Source: Eutreptiella sp. 'Long Island Sound 2002'
Taxonomy: Eukaryota > Euglenozoa > Euglenophyceae > Eutreptiales > Eutreptiaceae
DNA: 64,000 bases
Direction of reading: 5' to 3'
Assembly (NCBI GenBank): GCA_964036045.1
Contig: OZ038378.1
Location: 158,728,576-158,792,575 of the forward strand
The notes under the pieces were generated by a model. It made no database searches. It saw only the letters and a list, made by a program, of their open reading frames with translations, and was not told the origin of the DNA. Below, in pieces: positions 1-9,381 of the stretch. Positions within the stretch are counted from its first letter, which is position 1, and the number at the start of each line of letters is the position of its first letter. The position numbers and the translations under genes are program-made.

Positions 1-1
1 C

Positions 2-409
2 AAGCACCAGCTGCGCCACCGCCTCTGGGGCAACGACAACATCGCGGACGTGGCCAACGTGTTGAGCGGGTGCCTCCGGGCCGCCGCCGGGCACGCATTC
101 CAGTTCCGCGTGCGCCTCTTCATCCGCAAGAGGCGCGCTGCGCTCCTGGTCACAGGCGTCTTCCGGTGGGCCGGGGTGCGGCGCCGCACGGCGGTCGTGA
201 CCCTCGGGGCGCTGTGGATCCAGCACGACGGCGAGTGCCGGCGCGAGATCCGCAAGGACGGGCGCCGGCACGACTTGACGCGGCTGCAGGCGGACGCACA
301 CGACTTCGCGCTCCAGTTCGTGCCGGACGACATGAAGCCCAGCGTCGTGCAGCACTTGTACTGGGAGAAGCGCCGGCGCCACTTTGCAGAGTGGCAGGCG
401 TGGAGTCAG
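2..409 (+). CDS. Partial host gene, internal exon, unknown function
   Basis: Open from the window edge in one frame with strongly GC-rich codon use. The translation is rich in Arg, Trp and hydrophobics, for example FRVRLFIRKRR, FRWAGVRR and LYWEKRRRHFAEWQ, and does not look like the low-complexity shadows around it. I place the exon end at CAG|GTCGAG (after position 409), because the frame then joins in phase 0 to the exon starting at 1296, giving ...EWQAWSQ|EVTRLSAD.... Without splicing the frame would end at a TGA at 455-457. The 5' part of the gene lies outside the window. I do not recognise the family. Coding status is fairly likely; the splice junction is inferred. Confidence 0.5.
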
Positions 410-1295
410 GTCGAGTGCCGGATGATGTTTGGAGGGTTTTCAAGAGAAATCATGTGAAAGAGAGTACGTTGGTCTCAGTACATTGGCAGCCCTTTGAACG
501 CATCTTATGTTGAATTCTTTCCTTTTGCAGTGCAATTTCTGTGCCTGAAAATGTACGTGTACGGTGGTAGTGCGGTTCCCCGGGGGGGGGGGGGGGCTGC
601 CACTTGGCAACCGTCCCCCAGGGGGTGGGGGGGGGCGTCTTCCCTGGGGTGGGGCAGGACAAAGGGGGGGGGGGTACCAAGAGGCACAAACGTGCCACCC
701 CCTTACAAAGTAGCCCGTGGCCCCTCGCCACGGAAGGTTCCTTCGGATCTTTTTTTGAGGCCCGTCTCTGGGGGGCACAAGGAGGACTGCGCTTGAGGGG
801 GAAGGGGGCTGAACAGGATGCATTGCAAGCCCCCCCCCCCCTCCAGGGCGCCTAGCCTATGCCCAGCCACTGTCCCCCTGACGCCAAGTGCCGGCCTCAA
901 TGGCATTTGTAACCGACAGTAACCGCCCCCAACCGCTTGGGCAACCTCCTCCAACCGCTGATTTAACCGCTCCTCAGACCCCCTCTGAGGTGCTTTCCCT
1001 TCCAGTGCATCCCTGGGGCCGAGGGGAGCCTGTAAGAGCGGCTCACTGGCGGCTGGGCGGCGGTTTGGGTTGCCATGCTGGCGGTTGCAAGACGGCTGGC
1101 GGGCAATGGGGGGCGCACAGAAGCGGTTGGGGCGGACCGGAGAGTCCTGCTCGACAGGGGCTGGGGGTGCAGATCGCGCCCGGGGCAAAACTTAGTAAAA
1201 CAATTATGTATTTACCAAATACCCGTCCAGAACAGCCCCTGTCATGCGCGAGGCCCGCCCACAACCCCCTCCTCCATCGCCCCCACAATCCGCAG
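410..1295 (+). other. Predicted GT-AG intron carrying G/C homopolymer tracts
   Basis: Runs from GTCGAG to ...CCCCACAATCCGCAG. It contains several runs of 8-14 G and a long C run near 831-842, the same type of homopolymer seen throughout the GC-rich half of the window. The phase-0 join it creates between two well-formed coding blocks is the main support. The donor GTCGAG is weak compared with the usual GTRAGT, so an alternative donor is possible. A cDNA spanning the junction would settle it. Confidence 0.4.
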
Positions 1296-1784
1296 GAGGT
1301 GACGCGGCTGTCCGCCGACCTGCAGAAGACGCAGCGGCTGGTCGCCGAACAGGGGGCGCACTGCCACGGGCAGCTCCTGAAGAAGCGGGAGCGCCTGCAG
1401 ACGGACCTCCAGGCCCTCCTCCCCCACCGGCCGGTGTTCGCCTTCGGGCCGGCGTTGGTGCCCGTGACGGCCCTGACCCGCCACGCCGGCCTCATGGCCC
1501 TCATCCCCCTCCCCGCGCCCCCGGAGAAGCGCCTCTCCCTCCCCCGCTCCCACTTCCTGCCGCCCCTCCCCAGCCCCCGGCAGCCGCACGCGGAGCGCCG
1601 CCGGTCGCCGCGGGAGCCGTCGCCGCGCGCCACGCGCCCCTCGCTGCCCTGCGGCCTCCCCTCCCCCCAGCACGGCAGCGAGCCCTGGGAGCCCGGGCGC
1701 GTGGCGGCGCGCACGCGGGCGCGGGCCCCGCACATCCTGGAGCCGCTGCGGCACCGCCAGCGCGTCACGGGCACGGACACGTGA
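1296..1784 (+). CDS. Terminal exon of the partial host gene, coiled-coil then Pro/Arg-rich tail
   Basis: Begins after the acceptor CCGCAG and ends at TGA (1782-1784). The first ~45 residues (EVTRLSADLQKTQRLV..., KKRERLQTDLQ) have the heptad spacing of a short coiled coil. A compact hydrophobic stretch follows (VFAFGPALVPVTALT), then a long low-complexity tail rich in Pro, Arg and Ser. The frame continues upstream of the acceptor, so the exon start is inferred from the splice site and phase match. Overlapping frames on both strands here are shadows caused by the GC content. Function unknown. Confidence 0.5.
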   Translation, partial: EVTRLSADLQKTQRLVAEQGAHCHGQLLKKRERLQTDLQALLPHRPVFAFGPALVPVTALTRHAGLMALIPLPAPPEKRLSLPRSHFLPPLPSPRQPHAERRRSPREPSPRATRPSLPCGLPSPQHGSEPWEPGRVAARTRARAPHILEPLRHRQRVTGTDT

Positions 1785-3294
1785 CGCGGCGTTGGGGGGC
1801 GCGGGGCATGCGCCGCCGCGTGCGCAACGTGCGTTTGCCCTGGTGGGTCGCGACGGGCGGCGTCTTTGCACCCTCTTGCTCCACAGCGCAGCGCTTCGGG
1901 CTGTACTGGCGACGGGGACGGCGGTTTCTGGCGGTTGTGCAGCAATCAGCAGCAGACGCTTCAGAAAACGTGGTTTCCGCCACGCTGGGGACCGCAGACC
2001 CTACGCCTACACACTCCAAGTCGTAGGATGCCCAGGATTGTTCATTCATGTCTGCCAGGGGAGTGCCGATTGAGCCGTCCACGCGGTCGTGCCCAAGGGT
2101 TTCTCATTCACAAATGTCGGGTGGGAGGGCGAGCGAGAGTGCGAGCAGGCAACATGGGGGCTTCCTCTGTCACATCACTTGTTATCACCAACTACCGGGG
2201 GGGGGGGGGTTATGCGGGAATTTCTGCCATTCAAATTCCGTCCGAAGTTTTAATACGCAATTTGTTCGGTGTTTTTCAGGAGTTGTGCAGGTATACGTTA
2301 GGCAGTGCAAGCGCCCACTGTTTCTCATGAGCAATCATTGGGAACCGGACATAATTTGTTCGCTCATTTTTAAGAAGTGGCACAGATTTTGTCATGCCAG
2401 AATTTGTAGATTCATATTTTCCCCCGCACGGAATCCCTCGCCCCCCGGGTAGCGCGTCCGACATTTGGGGGAGGGGGTTGCCATGACATTGAAGAAGTTT
2501 CTTGGTTGGTGATTCGGATGTGCGCACCGGTTCAGGTTTTGGAATTTGGAGAGGGGATCGTCGACTTTGTCCACAGACGGCCGGGAAGCGTGTGTTTGGC
2601 AGGTGACGTTGGGATTGTTGTCACCCTGCTCACACCTAAATCCTTTTGGCAGTGTATTTCTGGGTGAATCACCCGGCACCCAAACCATCTCGTAACCGTG
2701 TCTACATCAATCGGTTGTGATGTGATATGAAATGTATCGCATTGGGACGCTTCGGCATGGCAACTCGGACGGCGCAGTGCGCCCTGCATGGCATCGATGC
2801 GCAATCCTGAACGCCACAAGCCGTGGGTCGCGCCGGTCCCCTGGAGTGCAGGCGACAGCAGGTGGGGATACGAACGGCTCGAAGAACAGACGTGGAAATC
2901 TGTTCGTCAAGTCTCCGGGCGCACATGCGCATGTCGGATGGGCAGCGGGAGTTTGGGGGCCGGGCTTGGAGCTCTTTGGCCGTCGAACGGGAAAGGCAGG
3001 GGCTTGGGACGGGGGTTGGGCCGGGAGCATAGGGAAACCCGGCGGGCCTATGGGTGCGAATGACTGTGGCCACGGTGCATTGAGTGTGTTTCTCTCCGCG
3101 ACTGGGCACTGGGGCATGCGCGGAATGCGAGGGCAGGCCCCAGGGCGCACGGATGAAGAGGGGGATGTCAACTCTTTCAAATTGCACGCAATCCGGCGCT
3201 ACGCATGCGCAGTGCACCTTGCGTCCCCCGATGAGCCCCTCGGCCGCTGCGGGCCTTTCCGAGTCCATGACAGTGTCACCCCGTGCACCTCAGG
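1785..3294. other. Non-coding stretch, no gene recognised
   Basis: No convincing coding region. It includes a G10 run near 2207 and, at 2415-2452, a motif (ATTTTCCCCCGCACGGAAT followed by a C-rich run and GGTAG) that reappears almost unchanged at 21825-21863. A long plus-strand frame from 2732 has no recognisable domain and overlaps equally long frames on the other strand. Confidence 0.5.
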
Positions 3295-3398
3295 GAGGGT
3301 ACTCAGTCAGATCGCTCAGGGAGGGGGCTCAGTCAGATCGCTCAGAGAGGGTACTCAGTCAGATCGCTCAGAGAGGGTACTCGGTGAGAACGCTCAGG
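3295..3398. repeat. 26-bp tandem repeat, four units
   Basis: Four consecutive copies of a 26-bp unit built around GAGGGTACTCAGTCAGATCG followed by CTCAGA. The second unit differs by a few bases (GGGGGCTC) and the last is more diverged (CGGTGAGAACG). The spacers are part of the unit, so this is a minisatellite and not a CRISPR array. Confidence 0.85.
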
Positions 3399-4572
3399 GA
3401 TGGTTGAGGCGTGCTGCGCGGGACAGCCCCGCCGCACGAGACTCGGTGCGGTGTGCCCTCTGTTGTTCGCTGCCGACCGCGCCACCGCTCCGACTGTCAG
3501 CGCACGGCGGTGCAGCTGAGAGCTCGGCAGAGCTTTGCCTCTGTGGTGCCCCACGCCCCGTCTGCGTACGTATGGTCCGGTGGGGCCGGGGGGATGCCTC
3601 CCGCAACCGCCTCCTGGCCCCCCGTGGGGCTGAAAGGGAAGGCAGAGCGTAGCTCGCTGGCCAATGCAGCAGCGCACTGCGATGGGCTGTCAAGGCAATG
3701 GCACGCCCCCCGTCCAAACACCGGCACCGCGCCCGACCCCCCTCTGCTTTCAATCATGCGTTTCGTCCCTCACGGATTGCGATGCCGGCGCGCACACGCG
3801 GGGCCTCACAGAGCACACCCTCCCCCACTATCCGGTGCACGACAGTGCCATGCAAACCCGCCAGGAAGCCAATCGTTTGCGGTTCCTTGTACCAGCACTG
3901 CAGGGGAGGGGGGCGCACGGGGGCAGGGGGGAGGGTGCATCCCCAGCGATTCATCAACGGCGGTTGGCGGCGTGGCAGCCGACCGGCGGTGTTTGGTGAC
4001 CGTTGGCGCTGAGCCCCAGTTCGTGTACGCCCGAATGTACAGCCGCTGTCATGCGACGCATACTGCTCCTGGTCTCGCCCTCGGTCAGACGTCCAGGTGC
4101 CTGCCTCCGTCCGTGCGCAAGTCTCTCGGAGGTGCCTGTGTCGGGAGTCCCTGGAGTCTTGACAATGACGCACCGTCCTACGGCCCGTCGCCAACTGCGT
4201 TGAACCGTCTCGAGACGGCGTTGGACCGAAATTGTTACCAATTAATGACGGAGCAGCGTCCCCAATGGCGTCGATGCCGAGATACTCGGTCTCTCACACC
4301 GCCCATGTTTGCCCCAGGAAGGGCTCTCCCCCTCCCCCGTGAATCCTCTCCCCAGCCCCACTCCCCACCTCACAAAATGCCAGCGAATGGCACGCGGACC
4401 TCTCCGACATCCGTCCGATTTGCGATGACCGCAATCCTCCGCAGGCGCATGCCCTACTTCTGGGGCACTGCGGTCCTGCAACGGGGGAAATAGGGCATGC
4501 CCCCACGTGACAGTCGCAGCGCGTAGGCGCCGCGCGCACCACGTGCACACCGCATCGCCCCCCCCCCCCCCA

Positions 4573-4638
4573 CACCCCCGGAACAGGGCACAAGTCGTGC
4601 CCAAACGCGGACCTTCAAAGCACTCAGCGAGTGACTTC
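4573..4638 (+). repeat. Dispersed direct repeat, copy 1
   Basis: Starts CACCCCCGGAACA and ends GAGTGACTTC, directly after a C-rich run. It matches 5302-5367 over the same length with a few substitutions. Sequence beyond both ends is unrelated, so this is a short mobile or duplicated unit. Confidence 0.75.
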
Positions 4639-5301
4639 AACCCGAGGACCACACTGGCTATCAAAGGGGGCGTACCATGCGCTGTGCGCGCGCTGTGCGA
4701 AAAGTTGGCTGTTCTCCACCACCGGGAGTTCGGTAAGTTCAGAAGATTGAAAGGACGTCATTGAATGGCTGCTGCAGTGGACGGGGCTATAGGGGGCAGA
4801 ATTTAGGTCCCTGGCACCCATGGCAAGCATCAGATGTTTGAATTTTTGAGTTTGAATTGATTGTGCATGATTCCGCAGGTGGGTGGTTTTCAGGGTTGTT
4901 ACCTGGATAATCACCGTAATAATTCGCGCTGTGCCCGCGCTGTGCCCGCGCTGTGCGAAAACGCCCCCACAGCACCCGGGGGATGGAGCCCTGACCCCTG
5001 ACCGGGATGTACGCCTCATCCGGTGGAGTCCCGAGGCACGCCACCCAACCCATTCCGGGAGGGGCAAGGCACGAACAAATGGAACCCGAATGCGCTGGAA
5101 GCGCAGCCGAGGACGGTGGGCGGTGAGGGCCGTGGGGCAGGCGCAGCCAAACAAAAGATCAGCACCGGAGTCTCTTGGTCAGGGGAGGGTCTGTGGTGAC
5201 ATTAGACCCCCGAGACCACGCCAGGGCCCTGGCTCCCTTCGCCTGATGCGGAGCCTAATGCGGACATTACAACGTGGCCATTGATGCCCCCCCCCGCCCC
5301 C

Positions 5302-5367
5302 CACCCCCGGAACATGGCGCACGCCGTGCCCAAACGCGGACCTTCAAAACACTCAGCGAGTGACTTC
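5302..5367 (+). repeat. Dispersed direct repeat, copy 2
   Basis: Second copy of the unit at 4573-4638, again just after a C-rich run, with the same ends (CACCCCCGGAACA...GAGTGACTTC). The intervening ~660 bases show no coding sequence. Confidence 0.75.
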
Positions 5368-6330
5368 TCTTTGTTCCCGACGCTTTGCTTTTGCGGTTGT
5401 GTAACTGTGCCCGAGCCACTGAGGTATGGCCCCTCCGTCCCGCGGTACCGACACAGACGGTGCCCCCGCATCGACGGGGCCCATGGCGACGGCGACGGCG
5501 TTCCAGGCCCATGGACTTGCAGAAGTCGGGCCGGTGTAAATAGGGCGGCTGTGCACCGCCGCCCCTTTCTGTCATTCCGCAGTCATCCCCTGCCCTGTCC
5601 CTCTGCCTGACCACGGCGCAGGCCAAAGCGGTGGCGGATTGCTGCCACCGGCAGGCCCCACCGACAATGTGCTGCTCTTCCAGTGGACTGGCAAATCAGT
5701 GCCGTCCTTTTCTTTCCCGCCAGCAAAAGCAAGGCCCAGTGCATGTCTTGCACAACCCCCTCGTATGCCCCGTGCACTGTACCCCGCAGAGACCATTCCT
5801 GCACTAACTCCTTCATTCATCAGCTTACTATGCGAACACGTCACTGATGTGTGGGGCCGGGGGAGCGTTTGGAAACCACGCGATTTGCCATAAGCAGAGA
5901 AAAATGTGGCTCAAGACGGGACCATCCAAGACTCTATCACAGCAGCAAATGTATTTGCCACGGATGTCAAAGGCATGTGCACTTCCCAAAGCGCGCTGAC
6001 ACCAACTTTTGTCTGCGTTTTGAACAAATCACCTCGAAGAGAGGTTGTTAGATCAAGCGCAGGCGCGGGCGTCATATACCCCCCTTTTTTGGGGTCATTC
6101 GCGTAGCATACCCCAAGGCATGATATTGGATGTCCAACCCCTTGTAAAATCATTATTTTGCCCAATAAGACCATCCCCCAATGGATTTTTTGATTTTGAG
6201 GCCTCTACCCCCTAAAACTGGATATCACTTTTTTGAGGGGGGGGTGGGGGGGGGTGGGGGTGGGGGGGGGGGTCAAAAGTTTTTGCTTAATAGGCTACAA
6301 GCAGTGGGGACGCGCGGTGCTTGTAACAGG

Positions 6331-6399
6331 GCCAGCGGTCCAATGGTAGCGCAGCCGATACCAGACCTGTAGGCGTAGGTTCGAATCCTGGTTTGCCAG
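6331..6399 (+). other. tRNA-like module with Pol III A and B boxes
   Basis: Contains an A-box-like TGGTAGCGCAG (6343-6353) and a perfect B box GGTTCGAATCC (6378-6388) at tRNA-like spacing. The acceptor arms do not pair well, so it is not a credible functional tRNA. It sits inside the Helentron-like element, facing a second module on the other strand across a GC-rich palindrome (6404-6427). Confidence 0.6.
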
Positions 6400-6431
6400 A
6401 TTTTAGCGCCGCCGCCGCCGGCGGCGCCAAA

Positions 6432-6505
6432 GTGGCCGACTGGGGTTCGAACCGCCGACCACACGGATGCAGGTCGGAACATTACCACTCGGCCACTGCC
6501 TGGAC
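6432..6505 (-). other. Convergent tRNA-like module (Ser/Leu-like)
   Basis: On the minus strand, GTGGCCGAGTGGTAAT resembles the D-arm/A box of Ser or Leu tRNAs, and GGTTCGAACCC (complement of 6443-6453) is a canonical B box. The 5' GTGGCCG can pair with the 3' CGGCCAC. It lacks a clear variable arm and a convincing cloverleaf, so I call it tRNA-like. Its orientation is head-on to the module at 6331-6399. Confidence 0.6.
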
Positions 6506-6893
6506 TGCGGCGATGGGCCTGCCTGCTGCTTGGGGCCGCATCTGCCACTGACAAAAAACCCAAACTGTGTGTATCTGTCTGACTGCCTGCTTGCTGGCTC
6601 AGGAACTGATTGGCTGACTGTCAACCTCTCTTCGAGGTGCACTGCCGAAGGCAATAGAATTTCGTGTTGTTGCTCCTCCTGCGGTCATGCGAAGGGACCC
6701 TCCTGAGTGTGGTGATCGAAAAGGGCCCTGGTCGAGGGTGAGCTTTAGGAATCGGATGGTGTGGGCCCATACCCTGTGCCCTGGCTGTGCCATACCGGCG
6801 GGTGAAGCAAACCTGCGGGGGACTGGGCCGAGTTGTACATCGCTGCTCGGAGCTCATTGTCACATTTGACCGGTGCGTCGGGTCTGGATGTGC

Positions 6894-8219
6894 TGCAGCG
6901 TAGCTCTGCTGTGTCCCATTCTCCCCTGATTGCTTGTCCGGCGCCAGACTGCAGCATGGTGCTGATGAACCCAGTGCCATGCCTACAAATCCCGAGTGGT
7001 TGGCATTCCCATCCAATTCCGTCCTTGACCATATTGTGGATCAGCCTAGGCAGCCTTTCATCCCACGACGCAGCACCAACACAAGAACGCCCTTACCCAA
7101 GGGGGGCGGCCTGTTCGAATTCCAGACCCCCCCCCCCATCCAGACCCCCCCAAAGTTTTCGAACCCGTCTTTCTCCCATTTGAGATTTTGGGGGAAAGGG
7201 TAGGCGCCAAGACGCCGAAAAAAATTTCCCCTTCCTGAGGGTTTTTTTTTTTTGCCCTGATGTCTCTATACTCAAAATACTTAGAATTTGGTGGAGAATT
7301 CAAAAATGTTTTGAAAAACACAGAAGATGTTTTGACCCCTGACCTGACCTCCGGGTCTGACCTTGGCTGATGGGAGCCTGAGCTACTGGGCAAATTTTTT
7401 CTGAAATCTTTTTAACCCATTTGTGTATGTTTAAAATGATCAGCGCGTCATGGGGATCATTTTGAGGTCATGTATGTTGGGGTACCGACTGACCCCTCTA
7501 GGGACCCCAGCGGCTGACCGGCCAACCCACCTCCCCCCCCCCTCCCCCCCCCCCTCCAACCAGGAGGGGTGGCGAGCGGTGTCACCCTCTGGGTCCCGCC
7601 TTGTCAGAGGTGACCAGGGCGCAGCAGGCTCACTGGGAGCTCTGCTCCCTAGAGTGCTCCTAGGGCAGGGAAGTGCTCAGCACGCCCCAAGACCTTCCTT
7701 CTACTGGGACGCTCCCAGCCGGTCTGGCACTCTGTGCAACGCTACCTGTGACCCTCTAGGTCAGTCAAGGAGCACCTCAGACCACACGCCCCGTGCACCC
7801 CTCTGGGGTTCAGTCGTGGGCTGGAGGAAGCTGCTGGTCACCCAACCCACAGACTCCCTCAGCAGCCTCGTGGTAGGGCACCCATGCCCCGCTGCTGGGG
7901 CCCGGAGCACCGGGCACACACAACCCCCCACACGCGCCAACCACGGCCCGCTGGAGAACGACACAGTGTGCCCCTGCCTTGAAAGCCCTCCCCCCCCCAG
8001 ACCCCAGCGCGCGCGGACACACAGGCACGGCGGCGTCTCCCTCCCACCAGCGCCTTGGTGGGGTTCGGGGGTCGTCAGCAGTCTGGAGGGCTGTGAGACC
8101 AGACAGCCGGGGCAGGGCCCAGTCGAGCCGGTGGGGGAAGGACACACTCGCCGTGGGAGCCTGCCACCGGTGCAAGCCGCGACCCAACCCAACCCAACCA
8201 ACCCCCCCCCCCCCCCTCC
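6894..8219. other. Non-coding stretch with dispersed motifs
   Basis: No gene recognised. At 7098-7130 a 33-base motif (CAAGGGGGGCGGCCTGTTC...) recurs at 8539-8571, just before the retroelement gag. At 7202-7230 lies GGCGCCAAGACGCCGAAAAAAATTT, related to the GGCACCGAAG motif of the C/G hairpin family. A palindrome lies at 7433-7463. Long plus and minus frames at 7450-8442 are GC-driven and lack domains, except the minus-strand segment listed separately. Confidence 0.45.
7433..7480. repeat. Palindromic repeat, copy 1
   Basis: AAAATGATC ... GATCATTTT with a 13-base loop beginning AGCGCGTCATGG, followed by TGAGG and ATGTTGGGGTA. The same arrangement, with longer perfect arms, occurs at 37422-37480, again about 70-100 bases before a C-rich run. 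Probably one end of a dispersed element. Confidence 0.6.
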
Positions 8220-8220
8220 A

Positions 8221-8433
8221 GATGCCGATTTCCCATTCCGCCACGTTCATCTTGTATGCCTCGCTTTGTAGCAGTACCCTGTATGGCCCTGCTGTCCACT
8301 TCTTCCAGTCGGATCGCACCTGGTCCACTGCCTCAGTGATCATGTCCGCAGCCCTCTGATCCTGGACCACCTCTGCTGAAGATGCGCTCGTTGCGGGACT
8401 GGCCCCCCCCTTGTCCTGTACCCCCATTTGCAT
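8221..8433 (-). pseudogene. gag-like N-terminus of a second, inverted retroelement copy
   Basis: Reading leftward, an ATG at 8433-8431 directly follows the 80-bp unit A. It opens a protein-like frame (MQMGVQDKGG..., VVQDQRAADMITEAVDQVRSDWKKW, YKMNVAEWEIGIW) until it dissolves into a G homopolymer near 8218. The composition is quite unlike the flanking low-complexity frames. Because unit A precedes an ATG here, I read this as the 5' end of an element oriented opposite to the main copy at 8515-13321. It is truncated after about 70 codons. Confidence 0.45.
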
Positions 8434-8434
8434 C

Positions 8435-8514
8435 GGACCCAACCATCAGTGCAAAGAACACACTATGCAACACAATCGGGGTCCTAAACTATAGTTTATA
8501 TCCATAAACTAAGG
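8435..8514 (-). repeat. 80-bp unit A, inverted copy
   Basis: Reverse complement of 12931-13010 with only a few mismatches. Both contain the 14-base palindrome TAAACTATAGTTTA (8485-8498 here). In tyrosine-recombinase retroelements, terminal units of this kind are reused as split direct or inverted repeats. Here it faces away from the main element, which suggests it belongs to the inverted fragment on its left. Confidence 0.85.
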
Positions 8515-8577
8515 ATTGCATGTGGGAAGGGTTAGGGGCAAGGGGGGCGGCCTGTTCAAATTCTAGACCCCAACCGG

Positions 8578-9378
8578 GTGCGAAAACTTTTGGGGGTCAT
8601 GCACGAGTGGCTGGCGGTGGAGGACGTGTCGGATGAAATGCTGCAGCAGTTCATGGACGCGGTCGGAGGCGACTTCACCGACAAGGCGGACTTGATCAGG
8701 GCAATGGGGGTGTACCACGGCCGCAAGTACATGCGGCCCGATTTCGAAGCAGGAATATTCGTCAAGGATGCGTATGCCGTCGTGGAGGCAGACAAAACAC
8801 CGGACAAGCAACGAATAGCTGAGCTGGAGGCGAAGTTGGCCAGCGCCACCCTCGAGATGGAGAAGGCCAAGGCGCGGGCGGCCCCAGCACTCACCGACGA
8901 GGAAATAGCGAAGATGCTGAGCAGGACACTGCCATACCAGTGGATGACCACGCTGGCGTCCGCGGTGGCTGAGCTGCAGACCAGGCCTCTGAATGCGGAA
9001 AATTGGCATGAGGACAAGTTCGTGCTGGCGGTATGGAATGTATTACACCAGGAAATCCTGGCGAAACAAAATGGTAGGACGACAGTCCAGCAGCAGAGTG
9101 CGCAGACTCCGCAAACGCCCAAGCAACAGACGGGAGCCAATGGCGAGGGACGACCTGCCAAGCCAGGCAGGTGTTTCCGGTGTGGCGAGGATGGGCACTG
9201 GGCCGCAGACTGCGGCAAGAAGGGGTCCACTGGAGGTTTCCAGCAGGTCGGCGACACCAGGCTCTGGGTATCGGCCAAAGGGGTTGCGTATGACACCAGC
9301 AAACCGCCCCCCACGCCGTGCATAAAATGTGGCCACATGCACTGGTCTAAGGACCCCTGCCTGACAGGGGAGGGTCAG
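8578..9378 (+). CDS. Gag-like protein with two zinc knuckles
   Basis: About 267 codons, ending at a TGA (9379-9381). The first ATG is at 8599 (MHEWLAVEDVSDEM); the frame is open slightly upstream. The middle is acidic and helical (KQRIAELEAKLASATLEMEKAKARA). A Gln-rich linker leads to a classic CX2CX4HX4C knuckle (CFRCGEDGHWAADC) at 9175-9216. A second, irregular knuckle (CIKCGHMHWSKDPC) lies near the end. Such proteins coat retroelement RNA. The next coding block is in the same frame, after the single TGA. Confidence 0.75.
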
Positions 9379-9381
9379 TGA

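Larger units (their letters stand above)
3399..5810. other. Non-coding, repeat-containing stretch
   Basis: Frames on both strands are long only because of high GC; none shows a domain. It contains the two 66-bp direct repeats at 4573-4638 and 5302-5367. It also has GCGCTGTGC-type repeats near 4680-4965 related to the GCGCAGTGC motifs seen at 21130, 21583 and 39004. A segment near 5128-5280 shares short blocks (GGGGCAGGCGCAGCCA; GCGGACATTRCAAC) with 36088-36136. Confidence 0.45.
6030..6660 (+). mobile_element. Helentron-like non-autonomous element, copy 1
   Basis: Begins with CACCTCGAAGAGAGGTTG (6030-6047). The exact reverse complement lies at 6622-6639, not at the end but 21 bases inside it. 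The remaining tail contains a short hairpin TGCC-GAA-GGCA (6643-6653) and ends ATAGAAT. Each inverted repeat is itself a small hairpin (ACCTC/GAGGT). The uninterrupted copy of the host repeat at 18452/18453 shows a clean insertion between T and T, with no duplication needed. Asymmetric inverted repeats, a 3' hairpin and a TT target are features described for Helentron/Helitron2 derivatives. No Rep-helicase is encoded. The alternative is a TIR element with an AAT target duplication. Confidence 0.7.
5811..6893 (+). repeat. Dispersed repeat interrupted by a 631-bp insertion
   Basis: Positions 5811-6029 and 6661-6893 together match 18268-18679 closely, from CTTCATTCATCAGC to GTCGGGTCTGGA. The copy here has a ~35-base extra segment near 5853-5890 and, more importantly, the Helentron-like element 6030-6660 inserted between GAACAAAT and TTCGTGTT. 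The other copy is unbroken at that point. No coding function seen. Confidence 0.85.

Noticed and set aside
1043-1945. 300-codon minus-strand and 260-codon alternate plus frames
   Set aside because: They overlap the better-supported exon at 1296-1784 and are Arg/Pro/Gly-rich GC shadows without domains.
3295-3398. CRISPR array
   Set aside because: Units are contiguous 26-bp tandem repeats with no unique spacers, in a eukaryotic context.
6331-6505. Functional tRNA genes
   Set aside because: A and B boxes are good, but acceptor, D or variable arms do not form a credible cloverleaf, and the modules lie in a mobile element.
7450-8271. 273-codon plus-strand frame
   Set aside because: Pro/Ser/Gly-rich, GC-driven, overlaps the gag-like minus-strand segment and long C-runs; no domain.
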